The notes under the pieces were generated by a model. It had not been told where the DNA came from. It was given only the letters and a program-made list of their open reading frames with translations, and searched no databases. A stretch of DNA of 64,000 bases from Paramoeba atlantica (taxonomy: Eukaryota > Discosea). Location of the stretch: the NCBI GenBank assembly GCA_977017575.1, contig CDRNVI010000044.1, positions 868,001-932,000 on the forward strand, given 5' to 3'. This document shows positions 35,226-46,700 of this stretch, in pieces (positions within the stretch are counted from its first letter, which is position 1; every line of letters begins with the position of its first letter). The translations under genes and the position numbers were made by a program.

Positions 35226-35645
35226 TTTTATTTACTTATGGGCGGGGGGGGGGGTAGGCTTCCGGTGGGCCTAGGGGGTGTACACCAAAAAGAAAAATAT
35301 TTACGTTCAAGGCTCGTGATAAATTTGTAGTTATAAATGAGTGTATCAGGGTTACCCCTTTCTTTGGTAAAATCACGCGTATATTCCTTTTAGTAGATTT
35401 GTTACTAACCGTACAGATTTGTTAATAACCGTAAATTTCATTGAGATTTCCTCTCCAACTATGTCCGGATTCATGTAGCCTCGCCTTCGCCTTCTACGCC
35501 CCTGCCCCCACTCCCCACCCATTCCACACTTTCTGTTCTTGCACTGAGATAAGTGCGTACGCCGCACCGAGACCGCACCGAGGCCGCGCCGAGACCGCAC
35601 CGAGGCCGCGCCGAGACCGCACCGAATCCCCACCCGCAGCCCCTC

Positions 35646-35800
35646 AAGATCTGTCGATTGCCGAAGGAATTAGGTCAAAAGCTCTCACGGTGTACTCTGT
35701 GGTCTGGACTGTATTCTCAGATATGAGTATGCGTCGAATATCATGCTTGCTTCAAATAAGCAGGGAAATATCATCGATATCATCATGCTGAAAACTATTC
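35646..35800 (+). repeat. Right half of the split second-family copy
   Basis: Begins with the AAGA duplication and continues TCTGTCGATTGCCGAAGGAA, as in the copy near 31305. A helix-turn-helix-like frame with SMRRISCLLQISREISSI follows. This is the best-preserved N-terminal portion of that Tc1-like family in the window. Confidence 0.6.
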
Positions 35801-36354
35801 TATATTTCGGTAATATTATTTTTTATTTAAATGACACTATATTATTTATTTAAATGGCGAAATTTTCCCATTATGGCGGGCCTACTTGTCGAGACATTTC
35901 TTTGGAAATACCTAGAATTCTTTGGCAATACCTAGAACAATAGGCTAAAATCCTTTTTTTTCAACATTTTAAGTGCTCTATAACACCGTAAAAGCCCGTT
36001 AACCTACGGTGCGTACTTCTAAAGACCACAATTTTACTTGCGTTTTTCCCCTATTTAAATATTATAGCGTTGACGCTACTGTATATTATTTAAAATATTT
36101 TAGAAACTTTAACACTATATTATTTAAATAACACTATATTATTTAAATAACGATTTAAATAATATACCGTTCCCGGGGTTACATGATTTGTTTTGCGAAT
36201 GCAAAGGGCATTTTGCCTTCTTTTTTTGCCTCTATAAGCCCAGTACACGAACCACGTAGGTCCATTGGGGGAGGTTGTTATATTCCAACTGATATAAAGA
36301 ATCTGACTTTCGTAGCGCGCACGTATCTTTAAGGTCCAAAAAAAAAATAGAATG
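35801..36354. repeat. AT-rich spacer with ACACTATATTATTTAAAT repeats
   Basis: ACACTATATTATTTAAATA occurs twice in tandem at about 36112-36150, an inverted ATTTAAATAATATA follows at 36153-36166, and a related unit lies near 35833-35855. It may be the remains of a small inverted-repeat element. No gene seen. Confidence 0.4.
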
Positions 36355-37273
36355 TAAACCACCGTCCGGGTTATTATACCTAGGGACACCTATTGTACCT
36401 CCTAGGTATAATAAGTGTCCCTAGGGTCCTTATTATACCTCCCCCCCCCTACCTTCAGAGGCGGGTGCAGAACTTACAGGACAGTAAACTTTGATGTGGG
36501 AGGGGACTAAAATTTGTAAAACTTGGCCCATTTTGGAAAGTTATAGCGCATTCGAGAGCACTCGAACAGGGCTCATGAACGTGCAGGCACGTAATCTGCG
36601 TTTGGATTTTCGAATGCACATAGATCACATTGTTTTTTGGTAGACAAAATCTTGCATTTTTTACAATTTTTCTGATCCCCCCCCTGATTTATGCCACAAA
36701 GACGGGATTACGGACGATCGCCCAAACATAAACACTCCGAAAGGGTTAATTCATCTCCTGGACACGTAAAAGCATGCTGGTGCATGCTCTTTGTTGTCGC
36801 AGCAATCTTTTCCACTCACTGCGCGTAAATTTCAATGTTGCGTTTGATGAGGGAAACTTACCAAGAAATCAGATTGACATTGGATGTACTGCAGAAGTGT
36901 ATGGTTTTGTCTGCCACCATCTGTCACCGTCTGCCACTATCTGCTTGCATTACATCCCTTGTCAAGAATTTTGATCAGTTTGGGTATAGTAACCACGAAA
37001 ATACATGTATTCGTGACATTTCATATTCTTTTACCCCTGACCCCCCAGAAAACAATCTTACCCCCCACTCGCACACGTTTCCCCAGGCGCGAGAGGGAAA
37101 CTTACAAATGGATCATAACTTGTTGTGGGCAATGTGAAGAAGAACGCGCCGCGAAGCGGCGCGAAATTTTTTTTATCCTTTTTGCAAAGCAAAGTTATTA
37201 TACCTAGGGACACTTATTATACCTAGGGACACTTATTATACCTCCTAGGTATAATAACCCGGACGGTGGTTTA
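36355..37273. mobile_element. TA-flanked miniature inverted-repeat element, family 2
   Basis: A length of 919 bp with perfect terminal inverted repeats of 30 bases that begin TAAACCACCGTCCGGG. The motif TTATTATACCTAGGGACAC is repeated inside both ends in direct and inverted form, so each end can also fold alone. A GC hairpin, CGCGCCGC-GAA-GCGGCGCG, lies at 37145-37163 and is followed by a T-run. No transposase is present; inner frames have no motifs. The TA at the outer edge suits a Tc1/mariner-type origin. An isolated end of the same family is at 16502-16554. Confidence 0.75.
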
Positions 37274-37301
37274 ATATGAATTGTAATAAGTAAATTTTCA
37301 A

Positions 37302-38696
37302 TTAGCGGACACCCGCCTTCCTCCACTCTTTTACCGCGGAGGATAGTATCGCGGCGTTGCCTTTTTGAACAGCCACATTAATGGCTTGTAGTGCATGACG
37401 CAGGAAACCTTTCCTGTCATACGTATACCTTGCGATCTCCTTTAGGAGGAGTACGGTGCGCTTCCCTGCCACACCAAAAACGGTAAATGCAAGGGGGTAG
37501 AAATGCATACCCCTTTTCGTGGCCATGTCACTGTGCGCTTTTACTTACAAGCTTTCCACCCTTTCTAGAGTGTTGCCAGGCGCTACCCATTCGGCCTTAA
37601 CATAAGAAGGGGCGAGGGGGTTAACGACGGTCACGTCCACCAGACATATCTTCCCTCCCAGCATAAAGCAGACGTCGGGGCCCTGACCAGCAGAGAATCG
37701 GGGTTCATGATTGTCAGGAGTGAATCCGTACTGTCGTAGCAAGTGCACGAAGGCATTCTTAACAAGTTTGTGGCGAGTGGCCTCAGTGTCGCCTTTGACT
37801 TTATTGCAGTCAAGGGCGTGCACAACAAAATCTTTGTTTGAGAGGATGTCTCCGCACTCACATTGTGCGAAAGGGTCCGAAGTAGGTGCTATCAAGTATC
37901 GCATGCGCATGGCTGTTTCCCATTCTGCGTCGCGCATGAAGTACTCACCCCGATTCCTACGCGCCTCTGTCCAATTGCGCGTTCTCTTGTCCATCAACTG
38001 AAGTGAATGGACGTCATGTAGTTCGCTGGTTTCTTTACGCACTGCTGACTTCGACTCTTCATATCTTGTCAAGGCAGAACGTCGTCTTTCCATACACCCT
38101 AATACCTCAGCTTTTGTGCGAGAATACAGAGTTGCCGCTTGCTGCGCAAAAGGTTTCGCCCCCAAAAGGTCGCCCGTCATGAGAGTACTGTGAAACGGGT
38201 TCTTTTCCAGGTCTTCGAAGCCTCCTAGCAGCTCTGAGGCACACTCCTGTATGGCCTTGTCCGCTAACACGTTGGCTTTTGCCGTTACCTCCGGCTCATG
38301 ACACCGCATTAGGTAGTCCCACCGGGGGACTCCACATCTCTTCAGCAAAATGTAAGCACTTTGTAACGAGAGATGTTGCAGCCGATCCAGGAATGTCTGC
38401 AATTTAGGCATTTGGTTGACTACCCATCTGGTTTCATCCGCGCCTTCCTTGGAGACGAATGCACCTAGGAGCTTTTGTCCTTGCTCCGCATGCTCTATGT
38501 TCATACCTCTGAAAGGAGCGTACTGGTCATTGAAATGCGTCGAAAGCTTACATTTTGCCGGATGTACCTCCAGTCCTATTCCCGAAGCGTGATCACAGAG
38601 AGCGCCAAACGCCTGTGCGACACGTTCTGCCGGGCCGATGATTGAAAGGTCGTCTAGGTAAGCCCAAAGCGTCAGATCACTGAACTTATCCTTCAA
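37302..38696 (-). pseudogene. Truncated non-LTR retrotransposon (LINE) with restriction-like endonuclease
   Basis: The minus-strand frame opens with the tail of a reverse transcriptase: LTLWAYLDDLSIIGP contains the YxDD active site. A thumb-like region follows, then a zinc-knuckle-like CECGDILSNKDFVVHALDC. The end is a restriction-like endonuclease with RHKLVKNAF, then EPRF, GPDVCF and ICLVDVTVVNP. This order (RT, CCHC, RLE) is that of R2/CRE/NeSL-type LINEs. A single in-frame TAA at 37545-37547 interrupts it, after which the same frame continues to a stop at 37302. The 5' end, with most of the RT, is missing from about 38700. The 3' end stops 28 bases from miniature element family 2. Confidence 0.8.
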
Positions 38697-38744
38697 TATA
38701 AAGAAACTAGCAAGTTTTTTTTATTATCTAGATGCCCGTGTACA

Positions 38745-39150
38745 TTGATCAAATATCTGTGCCACTATGGCGAATCTTTGTATCAGAGAGCGTCGCCCGA
38801 TAGTGCTATCCAAGATTGTAGACTTCATGATTATTACCAAATTCAAACTCTTGCGAATGGGGATTTCTATGATTTTCCCCAAAAGTTCATTATTCCTTTC
38901 GACAAAACAAAAATATGGCCGAACTTTGTCACCGAATGGCAAGATGGAACCATGTGGACAATGCACATCATAAAATGACGTATAAGGAGTCTTTGGGACA
39001 CTTTCGATCCCGCATTGAACATGTGTTCGGGCGTGCTTGCAGTGGCCGATGGCTTGCATTTAAGAACTGAACGAAGCTCTCTGACGCTCTATTCTAGTAC
39101 AGCTTTTCTTGTGCCCTGACTGTTCATAATCTCGAAGTTTTTCATCATCA
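38745..39150 (+). pseudogene. Remnant of a second DDE_Tnp_4-type transposase
   Basis: The plus-strand translation gives ANGDFYDFPQKFIIPF, like the second Asp block, and YKESLGHFRSRIEHVFGR, like the catalytic Glu block 'R..vE..FGrlK'. Then come two in-frame stops and SCALTVHNLEV, like the usual C-terminal helix. It is clearly a different element from the one at 33033-35645, since the residues around the motifs differ. The N-terminal part was not found. Confidence 0.6.
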
Positions 39151-39651
39151 CGGCTAGGAAGGAAAATATCCTTGAATGACTCCTGACAAAAAAGAATAAC
39201 TTGAAAAAACGATCAAGGACCATCCCGCTCAGTCATCTCGATATCCGAACCTTTTCGAGCCCAATAAAAAACAGCTCCGAAATTCCAAGCAGTGGATTTA
39301 CCCAAACCTATATTGACAGGTTTGTGATGTATACGCACCAAGAGAAGCCCTTGTTTTGCTCTTTCTACTTATTCCCAATTTTTTTCCTAGGTTTAGAATC
39401 ATCAGGTTTAGAATCAGATCACATGGCTCCTGCAAACCTCCATAATTCATCGCTCCAAAAATTGTATCACTTCAATGGACATTTAAAAAAAAAATACATA
39501 AAAAAAATTAGGATAAGCGTCCAATTAGGTTACTAATGGTCTGTAATTGTAATGTTGTGGTCTGTAATTAGAATATTTATACGTCCCGGTTTAATTAATC
39601 CTTATTTTTATGTGCTTTACCTCAGTTTTCTAAAAGAAAAACGTGCGTGCA

Positions 39652-40509
39652 TCATTCCGTCGAAAGACTATTCTGCTTACCTACGATAACGACAGCACCT
39701 TGGACGTGTTCCAAGCCTTCCAAGGCATTTTCGCTCAAATCCAACCGCGCCATAGCTAACGGAAGTTCGGTAACGTCGACCTTACCATAAAACTGGTTCT
39801 GATGAAGATACAAATCGCGTAGGCGTGCAGGAAGATTTCTAAGAGACAAAGTCCCGGTGAATCGATTTGAGTTTAAAAACAATCCTTCTAGGTCGGGAGG
39901 AAGTTGCAAGAGGCTAACCTGTCCAGAAAGGAGGTTGTTGTGCAACGCAAGTTTTGACAGCGACAGGGGCAGCGAACGAAGGGACACTTCTCCACTGAAT
40001 CTATTATGATTGAGATATAGGTTATGTAGTCCAGCAGGAAGGCAAGTGAGATTTAGTTCCCCTGTAAATTGATTATGATTCAAATATAAATCCTGTAAAT
40101 GCAGTGGCAAATTCTTCAAATTTATTTCCCCATCAAGACGATTACGATAAACATAAAAATCGCGCAGCGATACCGGAAAGCACTCAGTTGGGAGTTCACC
40201 CTCTAAGGCGTTGCTTACGACGCTTATGGAATTAAGAGTGGAGGGAAGAAATTTCCATGAAAGCTGGCCGCGAAACAGCATATTTCCCCAACTCAAACTA
40301 GTTGGATGTCCATTTTTATCACAACCAACGCCGTACCATTTCACCAAAGCCTTCTCTGCTTTCCACGAAGAATCAGGATTCAGTACATTCTCAACGAGAC
40401 GGACCATTTCAAGTTCGGGTGGCAATCCTGCGCCACGTACTTTTCCCTGGCGTGAGCCGCTGCGACGTTCATCTCTGAGCGATACGGTTACTGATGAAAG
40501 AGATATCAT
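39652..40509 (-). CDS. Leucine-rich-repeat protein, 23-residue repeats
   Basis: A protein of 285 residues with about seven repeats of 23 residues in the pattern LP..L..LYLN.N.F.G.L.L, for example LPAGLHNLYLNHNRFSGEVS and LPARLRDLYLHQNQFYGKVD. The N-terminal 90 residues contain KALVKWYGVGCDKNGHPTSL, which resembles the cap before plant-type LRRs (W.GV.C...G.V..L). No signal peptide or membrane anchor is seen, so it is probably cytosolic. The partner is unknown. It is the first host gene beside the mobile island and follows DNA polymerase epsilon in the same direction. Confidence 0.85.
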   Translation of the reverse strand: MISLSSVTVSLRDERRSGSRQGKVRGAGLPPELEMVRLVENVLNPDSSWKAEKALVKWYGVGCDKNGHPTSLSWGNMLFRGQLSWKFLPSTLNSISVVSNALEGELPTECFPVSLRDFYVYRNRLDGEINLKNLPLHLQDLYLNHNQFTGELNLTCLPAGLHNLYLNHNRFSGEVSLRSLPLSLSKLALHNNLLSGQVSLLQLPPDLEGLFLNSNRFTGTLSLRNLPARLRDLYLHQNQFYGKVDVTELPLAMARLDLSENALEGLEHVQGAVVIVGKQNSLSTE

Positions 40510-40721
40510 CCACTGAAAAGTAGAAAAGAAAAGCGAACCAAAAGAACCTTAAAGTATTATTTTTTTCAGTGTCTGGTAAGAAAGAATGACATTCATTTTC
40601 TATGTACAAGTACAATTTAGGCTCATCCCCCATGCTATACAATGGGGTACTAGGTTCATCCTCCAGGCTAGCGATCGAAGAGTACAGCCTTCTCTTTGTA
40701 ATTTGACAAGTCCATTTTTTA

Positions 40722-43700
40722 TCATTTAATCATTCTGCGGACATTTGAAGTATATTCTTGAAGAAGCGTCAAGGTTCGTTGTTTCGCGATTATCTCCAAT
40801 GCTTGTATATGGCTTAATAAAGAAGATTTCGAAATGGTGTTGATAAAATGTCCACCACAAGAGCATCGACGTATCAACAGAGTTTCCATACACATATTGC
40901 ATTTGGCACATTTCAGATCTTGCGAGTAGTATCGCTTCACGATATCAAGAATTGAGGATATAAGGCATTCTTCAATTGCTTTTTCATCATAAATATTGCC
41001 ACAATATGTGCAGCAAAGTCGTTTTCGGATAGTACTTTCGATGCTATTTTCAAACTGGGATTTCATCATGGTCTCTTGAGTCAAAGTATTAGAAATTTTC
41101 TGAGTCATTGGGGTCAACGTTTCCAGAGAGGATGTCAAATTTCCTTGCTGTGTAAGAAAAGCGTTTGTGTGATTCTCGACTGAACTTCTCTCAGGGTAAA
41201 GAATATTCAAATCTTTGACTTCAAAACAGTATGGGCACATGTAATCTTTCAAAATTGTGGCTTCCCTTGGATATTGCTTACGAAGTTTTGAAATCACCTC
41301 GGGACTTTCAAAGGGACTAATTTCCACTAGCTTGCATGCATTTTGGTGCATTTCTTCCACCGAATCGGAGATTCCATCCACAAAGCCAAGCGTGTAACAA
41401 AACAGTCGGCAAAATATATCAACGCCGTGAGCTCCAGCATAGCGAAGTGTATGTAATTGCCTAAGAAAACGAGGCTCCATACCACGGTGAATGTATTGGC
41501 TGAGTTTTGATAGCATTTGGTTCTCGATTACCTTGTAGCGTGTGTCTAACGTAACCGCAGTCGCATTTGTAGTATCTCCTTCGGAAAACGCTTTCTCTGC
41601 TTCACGAAGCTCTGCAATAGCTTCATGTTTGTACTTTGAAGCGTGCAATACAAATTGCATCATGTGAGTAGCAAACATGCGATGCTGGTGAGTATCAAAG
41701 GATAATAAGGAATCTGCCATCTCCCAGTGAAATTCTATCGTATTAGTTTTCGGGTCACCTTGTTCATCGAATGCGATAGCAAATGAATTTTCCGTACACT
41801 GCACTCTTCTCCCAATAAAGTTATAAGGATCCAGAAGAAAAAATGGAGACCACATCGCTTCAAGACTAATCCGCGCGTGCTGAAAAATTGGGACTTCGCC
41901 CACCGCCCGTACAACATAATCAACATACTTTTCTCCATCTGCAAAAGACATCTTCGGAGTGCAAAAAATGATTCGGTCCCGCTTTCCATGAATGATGCGT
42001 GTGCCGAGCTGACGCATTCGGAGAAGAACAGAAGCAAGCGCACGGTTAGTAATGTTGTTAATGAAGCGTGCGAGCAAAGGATCAAAAAGGGTGGAAGACT
42101 TGCTCCTAAGCCAACGACTGAAATGTAACAGTAGAACTTCCGGTGTATCACCATTTGAAAGTAAAACGTCGTCTACATGCTTCTTGCCCTGAAGATTAAC
42201 TTCCTGGGCACGCTTCCCAGTTTTCACTGAAAAATATGGCGACGATTTGGTTGCTTCAATGGATTCAGGGTTATTCCCTTTCACAGCATGCCCATAAACT
42301 TTGCCAACTATATCGCGCAATACATGAAAATGGGTCAGCAAACCGGCATCTTGCAACCACTCACCCATTGCGTCTTGCTCTTCAAAAACTTCTTGCGACA
42401 ACAATAAAGAGGACACTTCGAAATGGAAAATACGAAGTTCCGCACTCCAGGTATAGTAAAACCCTGGTACAACTACTTCTCTCATAGACCCTGCACCCTC
42501 CCAATCATCCATTGAATGTTTCGAAGAAATGTCGGTTGCAGATTTTCCAAGATCGGGGCATCCGGTTTTGGAAAGCCACAAAACATGTGATTTGCGCATC
42601 AGCTCGCGGGCGTAGAGTGTATCCCACATCACAGAAACGCTGTCACTTCCCAGGCTGCAGATCGGCAGGTTGCTGTAGCTTGCCTGGTGAACGTGATCTA
42701 TTAAAAATGGAGGAATTAGAAACAATCTTTCGATTGCCCGTGCTACAATACGTTCAAATGCTATTTTAAGATTGTCGACAATGTCTCCCCGGATAAGAGC
42801 TTTATCGGCATGTTTCATAGTACTCAAACGCTCATCTGTAAGAAATTCTCCAAGGCAGTCTAAAGATATCAAGCATTCATCTGTGTTGTTATACGGGATG
42901 GGGAAAACTGGGAGCTTTGTCTGCAAAGTCCCGTAGCTGAACTGAGGATTCGACTCTGTTATTGTCTCTGTTACATTGTCCCATGGTTGTTTAGAAACGT
43001 TGCTTTGAATGAGCATCATTGTCGGAGCTTCACTGAGAAAATCTGCGCACAAGTCATCCACGTAGCTCCAAAAAGAATCTCTCTTAGTAAATCCTTCCAA
43101 AAGAAGTGAATTCGGCGACAGCCAAGATGCAAATGCTTCTTTCGGCGTTCGTTCAGTTGATGCAGTTCTAATGGAGTTTAGAAATTGTGCAGTATTATCT
43201 CGTAATTCTGCGTATAGCAAATTCAAAACTTCTTTATGGTGCTTACTGAGTTCCGGTTTTCCCTCAATACATGCGAAAATATACGACGATCGTTTGGAAA
43301 TATGGGTCAAAAGAGTAATATCGGTTTCGATGTTATTTGTTGAATCCGTTAATCGTAGATGATACATATGAACCATGCGTAATACTGGAGTCCACGGCAA
43401 GAATTTATGCTCAAAACTTTTGCTATTAAGATTATCGCTCTGATTTCTGTCAGGCTCGGTAAGCTCGCGTAGAACGTAGTTCGAGCGCGCATTGGTTTCC
43501 TGTACTCCTTCTAACTCGGTGATACTGAATCCGTGATGCAAAACTTCTCCTATCGACAAGTCTTCTCTTTTAGCCCGGGCTTCCGGCAAAACACGCACAC
43601 AGTTACCAAATTTCAGAAGTGCTTTGGTAACAATGTCGACATTCGATTCGTAAACACCACAGACGTCGTCGGAGCAACAATAAAGTTGACGCAATAATAC

Positions 43701-46700
43701 ATCTGTGTCCATGTGGGAAGGAACTGTGAGCTCGTAGAGGTGATGAAGTTGAGCATTTCTGGGCAAGACAATGTTCTTTTCTGTAACAAGTCGGCAAAGG
43801 TTACTGTCCAAGTCAGAAAGCGGGGTCTTACTATTTACAAGAAATACACGGGGAACACGAATAGGAAACGTGTACATCTCCGTTTGGTCAACAAGGCACG
43901 TTAAATATGCTTCCTCCGAAGAAGGATAATTAGGTTTCTTAAAAGCACGCAGAACGTGCCAACATGAGCTCAAAACGCGTCGCTTAGATCGTTCTGCTAG
44001 AGTGTGTAGAGCTCCTTCTCCAACATTTTTTCCCTCTCTCGGAGCAGTAATTGTGCTAACTTGACGAAACTCCAATGCAGATAAAGCGGATCGGTTTCTA
44101 ATGAGAGTTCTCCAAATGCGCTGTGCACCTCGAATCCATTGCAAATAACTTGGAGCGATAAAGAAGTTATCATCTAAAGGAATTTCGCCTAATGTTTTCG
44201 CCATCAAGTAACGGCTTTGTACATTCCTCGGTAAAATTATGTGCTCTGACTCCGGAAGAAACATGTTGACTTTCGTTGTAATCTCAGTTTCAATGGCACA
44301 CTGTTTAGGTATGCCAACTTGTGCCCTAGTAAAATTTTGCAGTAGAGTTGTTTGAACAAAAGGGGAATACTTTTCTCTTACCTTAGATGCAAGCCAATCG
44401 GGATGTTTTACTCTCGGCACTGGATTCTTAATGCCCTGCATTGCAGCTGGAATTGTGATAATTTTTTGGACGCATGAACTAAAGCGAGTAATGTAGTATT
44501 CCCAGTCCAAAAAATGTCGAAGATCTGTTGCCCGGTCTCCACCTACCCATTTCGAAAGAAATAATACACGAACGTCATCAGAAGCGTTGAAAATCGAAAT
44601 GGGTATGGCACGTTGCGTAACTGGCTTACCTTCAGGGTATCTCGAAATGACAAAAGAACAAGTCAAACCTTTATCTTGCACCATTTGGGGACCAAGAAAA
44701 TCGGCAATCCTCCGGGCAGTGGTAAGAGCTAAAGACTTCTGATCTGCTGGGTAATCACAAAGCCGACGAGACATGTTCCGGCTTTCCACAAGCATATCAA
44801 GGATTTCGTCATCATCAACGCCAACTCCTTTGTTAAATAGTACATCAAGAGTTTTATTGGCAACTGAAGCAGCTGCTGAATAGCTTTCTATTAATGTGTT
44901 CCCAAGCATAAATTGATAAAAGACTTTGTCTTGAAAATCTTTCAACATCTTCAGTTCACCGCGTCGCTTAATTTCAAATCCTTTGAGTTCACCAAGGGTT
45001 CCATCGGGATAAAATACAGCATATCTTTTCTTGATACATCCTCCCTCCACTTGACTCGCAGGAAGAATCATTGCTTGATGGGGACCGTCGACTTCAAAGA
45101 AAATTGAGCACTCGGAACGAATAGCGTAAGCACCTGGAGAAACCATGTCTTGGTATTGACTGTTCGTGTATCGATCGTTGACTTCCTTATTCAAGAGCAC
45201 ACAAGGATAATTGACAACTATTTGCTTCCCTGTTTTCGTGACGAAAGTCAGGTTTTCCGGAAAACTGGACGGTAAGCAGCACCAAATCCCGTCTGTATCA
45301 AGTTCAAGTGGAATCCCGAGCTGTTGCACAAGTTCTCGTGCCATTTGAATAAGCGTGGCTCCTAAGTACGTTACGACACCTGCCATTTCCATGGAATACC
45401 AGCGACTTCCTTTCCGCATTACGTAGCCATAAAAGGAATTTAAAATACACTTGTGGGCCAATTGCAAGGATTCAAACTGTATTATTCGGCCTTGGCATTC
45501 TTTGATATTCGTCGAATCACTAGATTCCAAAGCCTGAGACAATTTTGACTTCCATTTCTTTGTTTCAGCCTTATAAACGTAGCGCCGATCTCTGAAAAGC
45601 CGCACTGTGTCAACATAAAAAGAGTTTTCACGTTGACAGACCACACTATTTTTACGTTCCTCCTTAGATTCATGTAATTTTCTATGAGCACGTTTACAGT
45701 ACTCTGTGACGCGTTTCTTAATCATACTGACTTGAACAGCGTCCGATAAGGAGTGAAACGGCTTCGATAATGCTTCATCATTTTGTGAATCGTTGCCATC
45801 ATTTTCTGTAAGATCCGAACCATCGGAATCATCTGAGTTTCTCCCGGAACGCTTCGTTCGCTTGATCGCGTGAGCTTGCGATTTCAATCTCCGGAATTCT
45901 TCATTGACAGTCGGTCTCTCCGCTTTCTGACCAGGAGCATAATTCGGCCTGCTTCCACCCCTATTGAAACGGTTATAATTATTTGAAGAGCGAGATGTAG
46001 TCTTAAATGCGTTTCGTTCCCATATTGCCGGTTTCGTCCCCCACATGCTAGAGGAACCTGATGAACCTCTTGAAAATGCTGCTGCTGCCTTCTTCTTAGA
46101 GGCGTTTGCTACCATGTCTTCTATGGCTTTTTCAACATGTCTTTCCTCGAAGCTCTCCCGTTCCAGTTGAGAGCGTATTTGGTTGTACTCTCCACGAGAG
46201 GCGGTAAATAAATCGCCTTTCCATATCCATTCCATGGGGCGTTTGCATTGGTTTTCTTCGCGATTAAAACAGCACGATGCGCAAATATCATCGTTCACCA
46301 TGCTTGAAGGTTGTAAACGGTTGGTCAATATTATATTGGGATACATAGCACCCACATCTAAATGTAGGATTAAAGGTTTCTCCGTCCGTTCTGGCTTGTC
46401 TCTTAAACTCGTTAAAGCTAATGAAACTTCCTCTTTGATTTTTTCAAAATTAATAACATCATCTATTTTCGTATCGTGTTCCGTTTCTAAAGCAAATCGT
46501 AAACACTGGTCTAAATCAGAAAGAATATCTTGATAAGCAGACGAGGTGCAGCGAAAACGTAGGGGAAGGTCGTACCTGTAAACTCCCGCCTCAAGGGCCT
46601 CGACATGTCCACCAATGTACGTTTCTGTATCGATCAGCTGACCCTTGTGGAATTTTTCATGTTCATCCAAGCGTTTATTTGGGTACACTACATTTTTCCT

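Larger units (their letters stand above)
33033..35645 (+). mobile_element. DDE_Tnp_4 (PIF/Harbinger-ISL2EU-like) DNA transposon, whole-looking
   Basis: Length 2613 bp. The terminal inverted repeats are GAGGGACTGCGGGT at the left and GAGGGGCTGCGGGT read inward from the right. A 4-bp target duplication AAGA stands at 33029-33032 and 35646-35649. Subterminal arrays of an 11-bp unit, ACCGAGACCGC, are present on both sides (about 33051-33096 and 35555-35625) in the same direction. It carries a plus-strand transposase frame and an upstream unknown frame. The 4-bp duplication differs from the 3-bp TWA of classic Harbinger elements, so family placement is open. It is inserted in an older Tc1-like relic. 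Confidence 0.85.
30591..39640. other. Gene-free mobile-element island
   Basis: About 9 kb between eIF4A3 and the LRR gene with no host gene. It holds at least one whole-looking class II transposon, two transposon relic families, a miniature element, a truncated LINE and AT-rich repeats, listed separately. The parts I cannot assign are about 31840-32290 (with an inverted repeat near 31873-31916), 35800-36350 (AT-rich) and 39150-39640. Confidence 0.75.

Noticed and set aside
30729-39150. CRISPR array or prokaryotic island in the repeat region
   Set aside because: Repeats are irregular, belong to eukaryotic transposon families and have no spacer layout.
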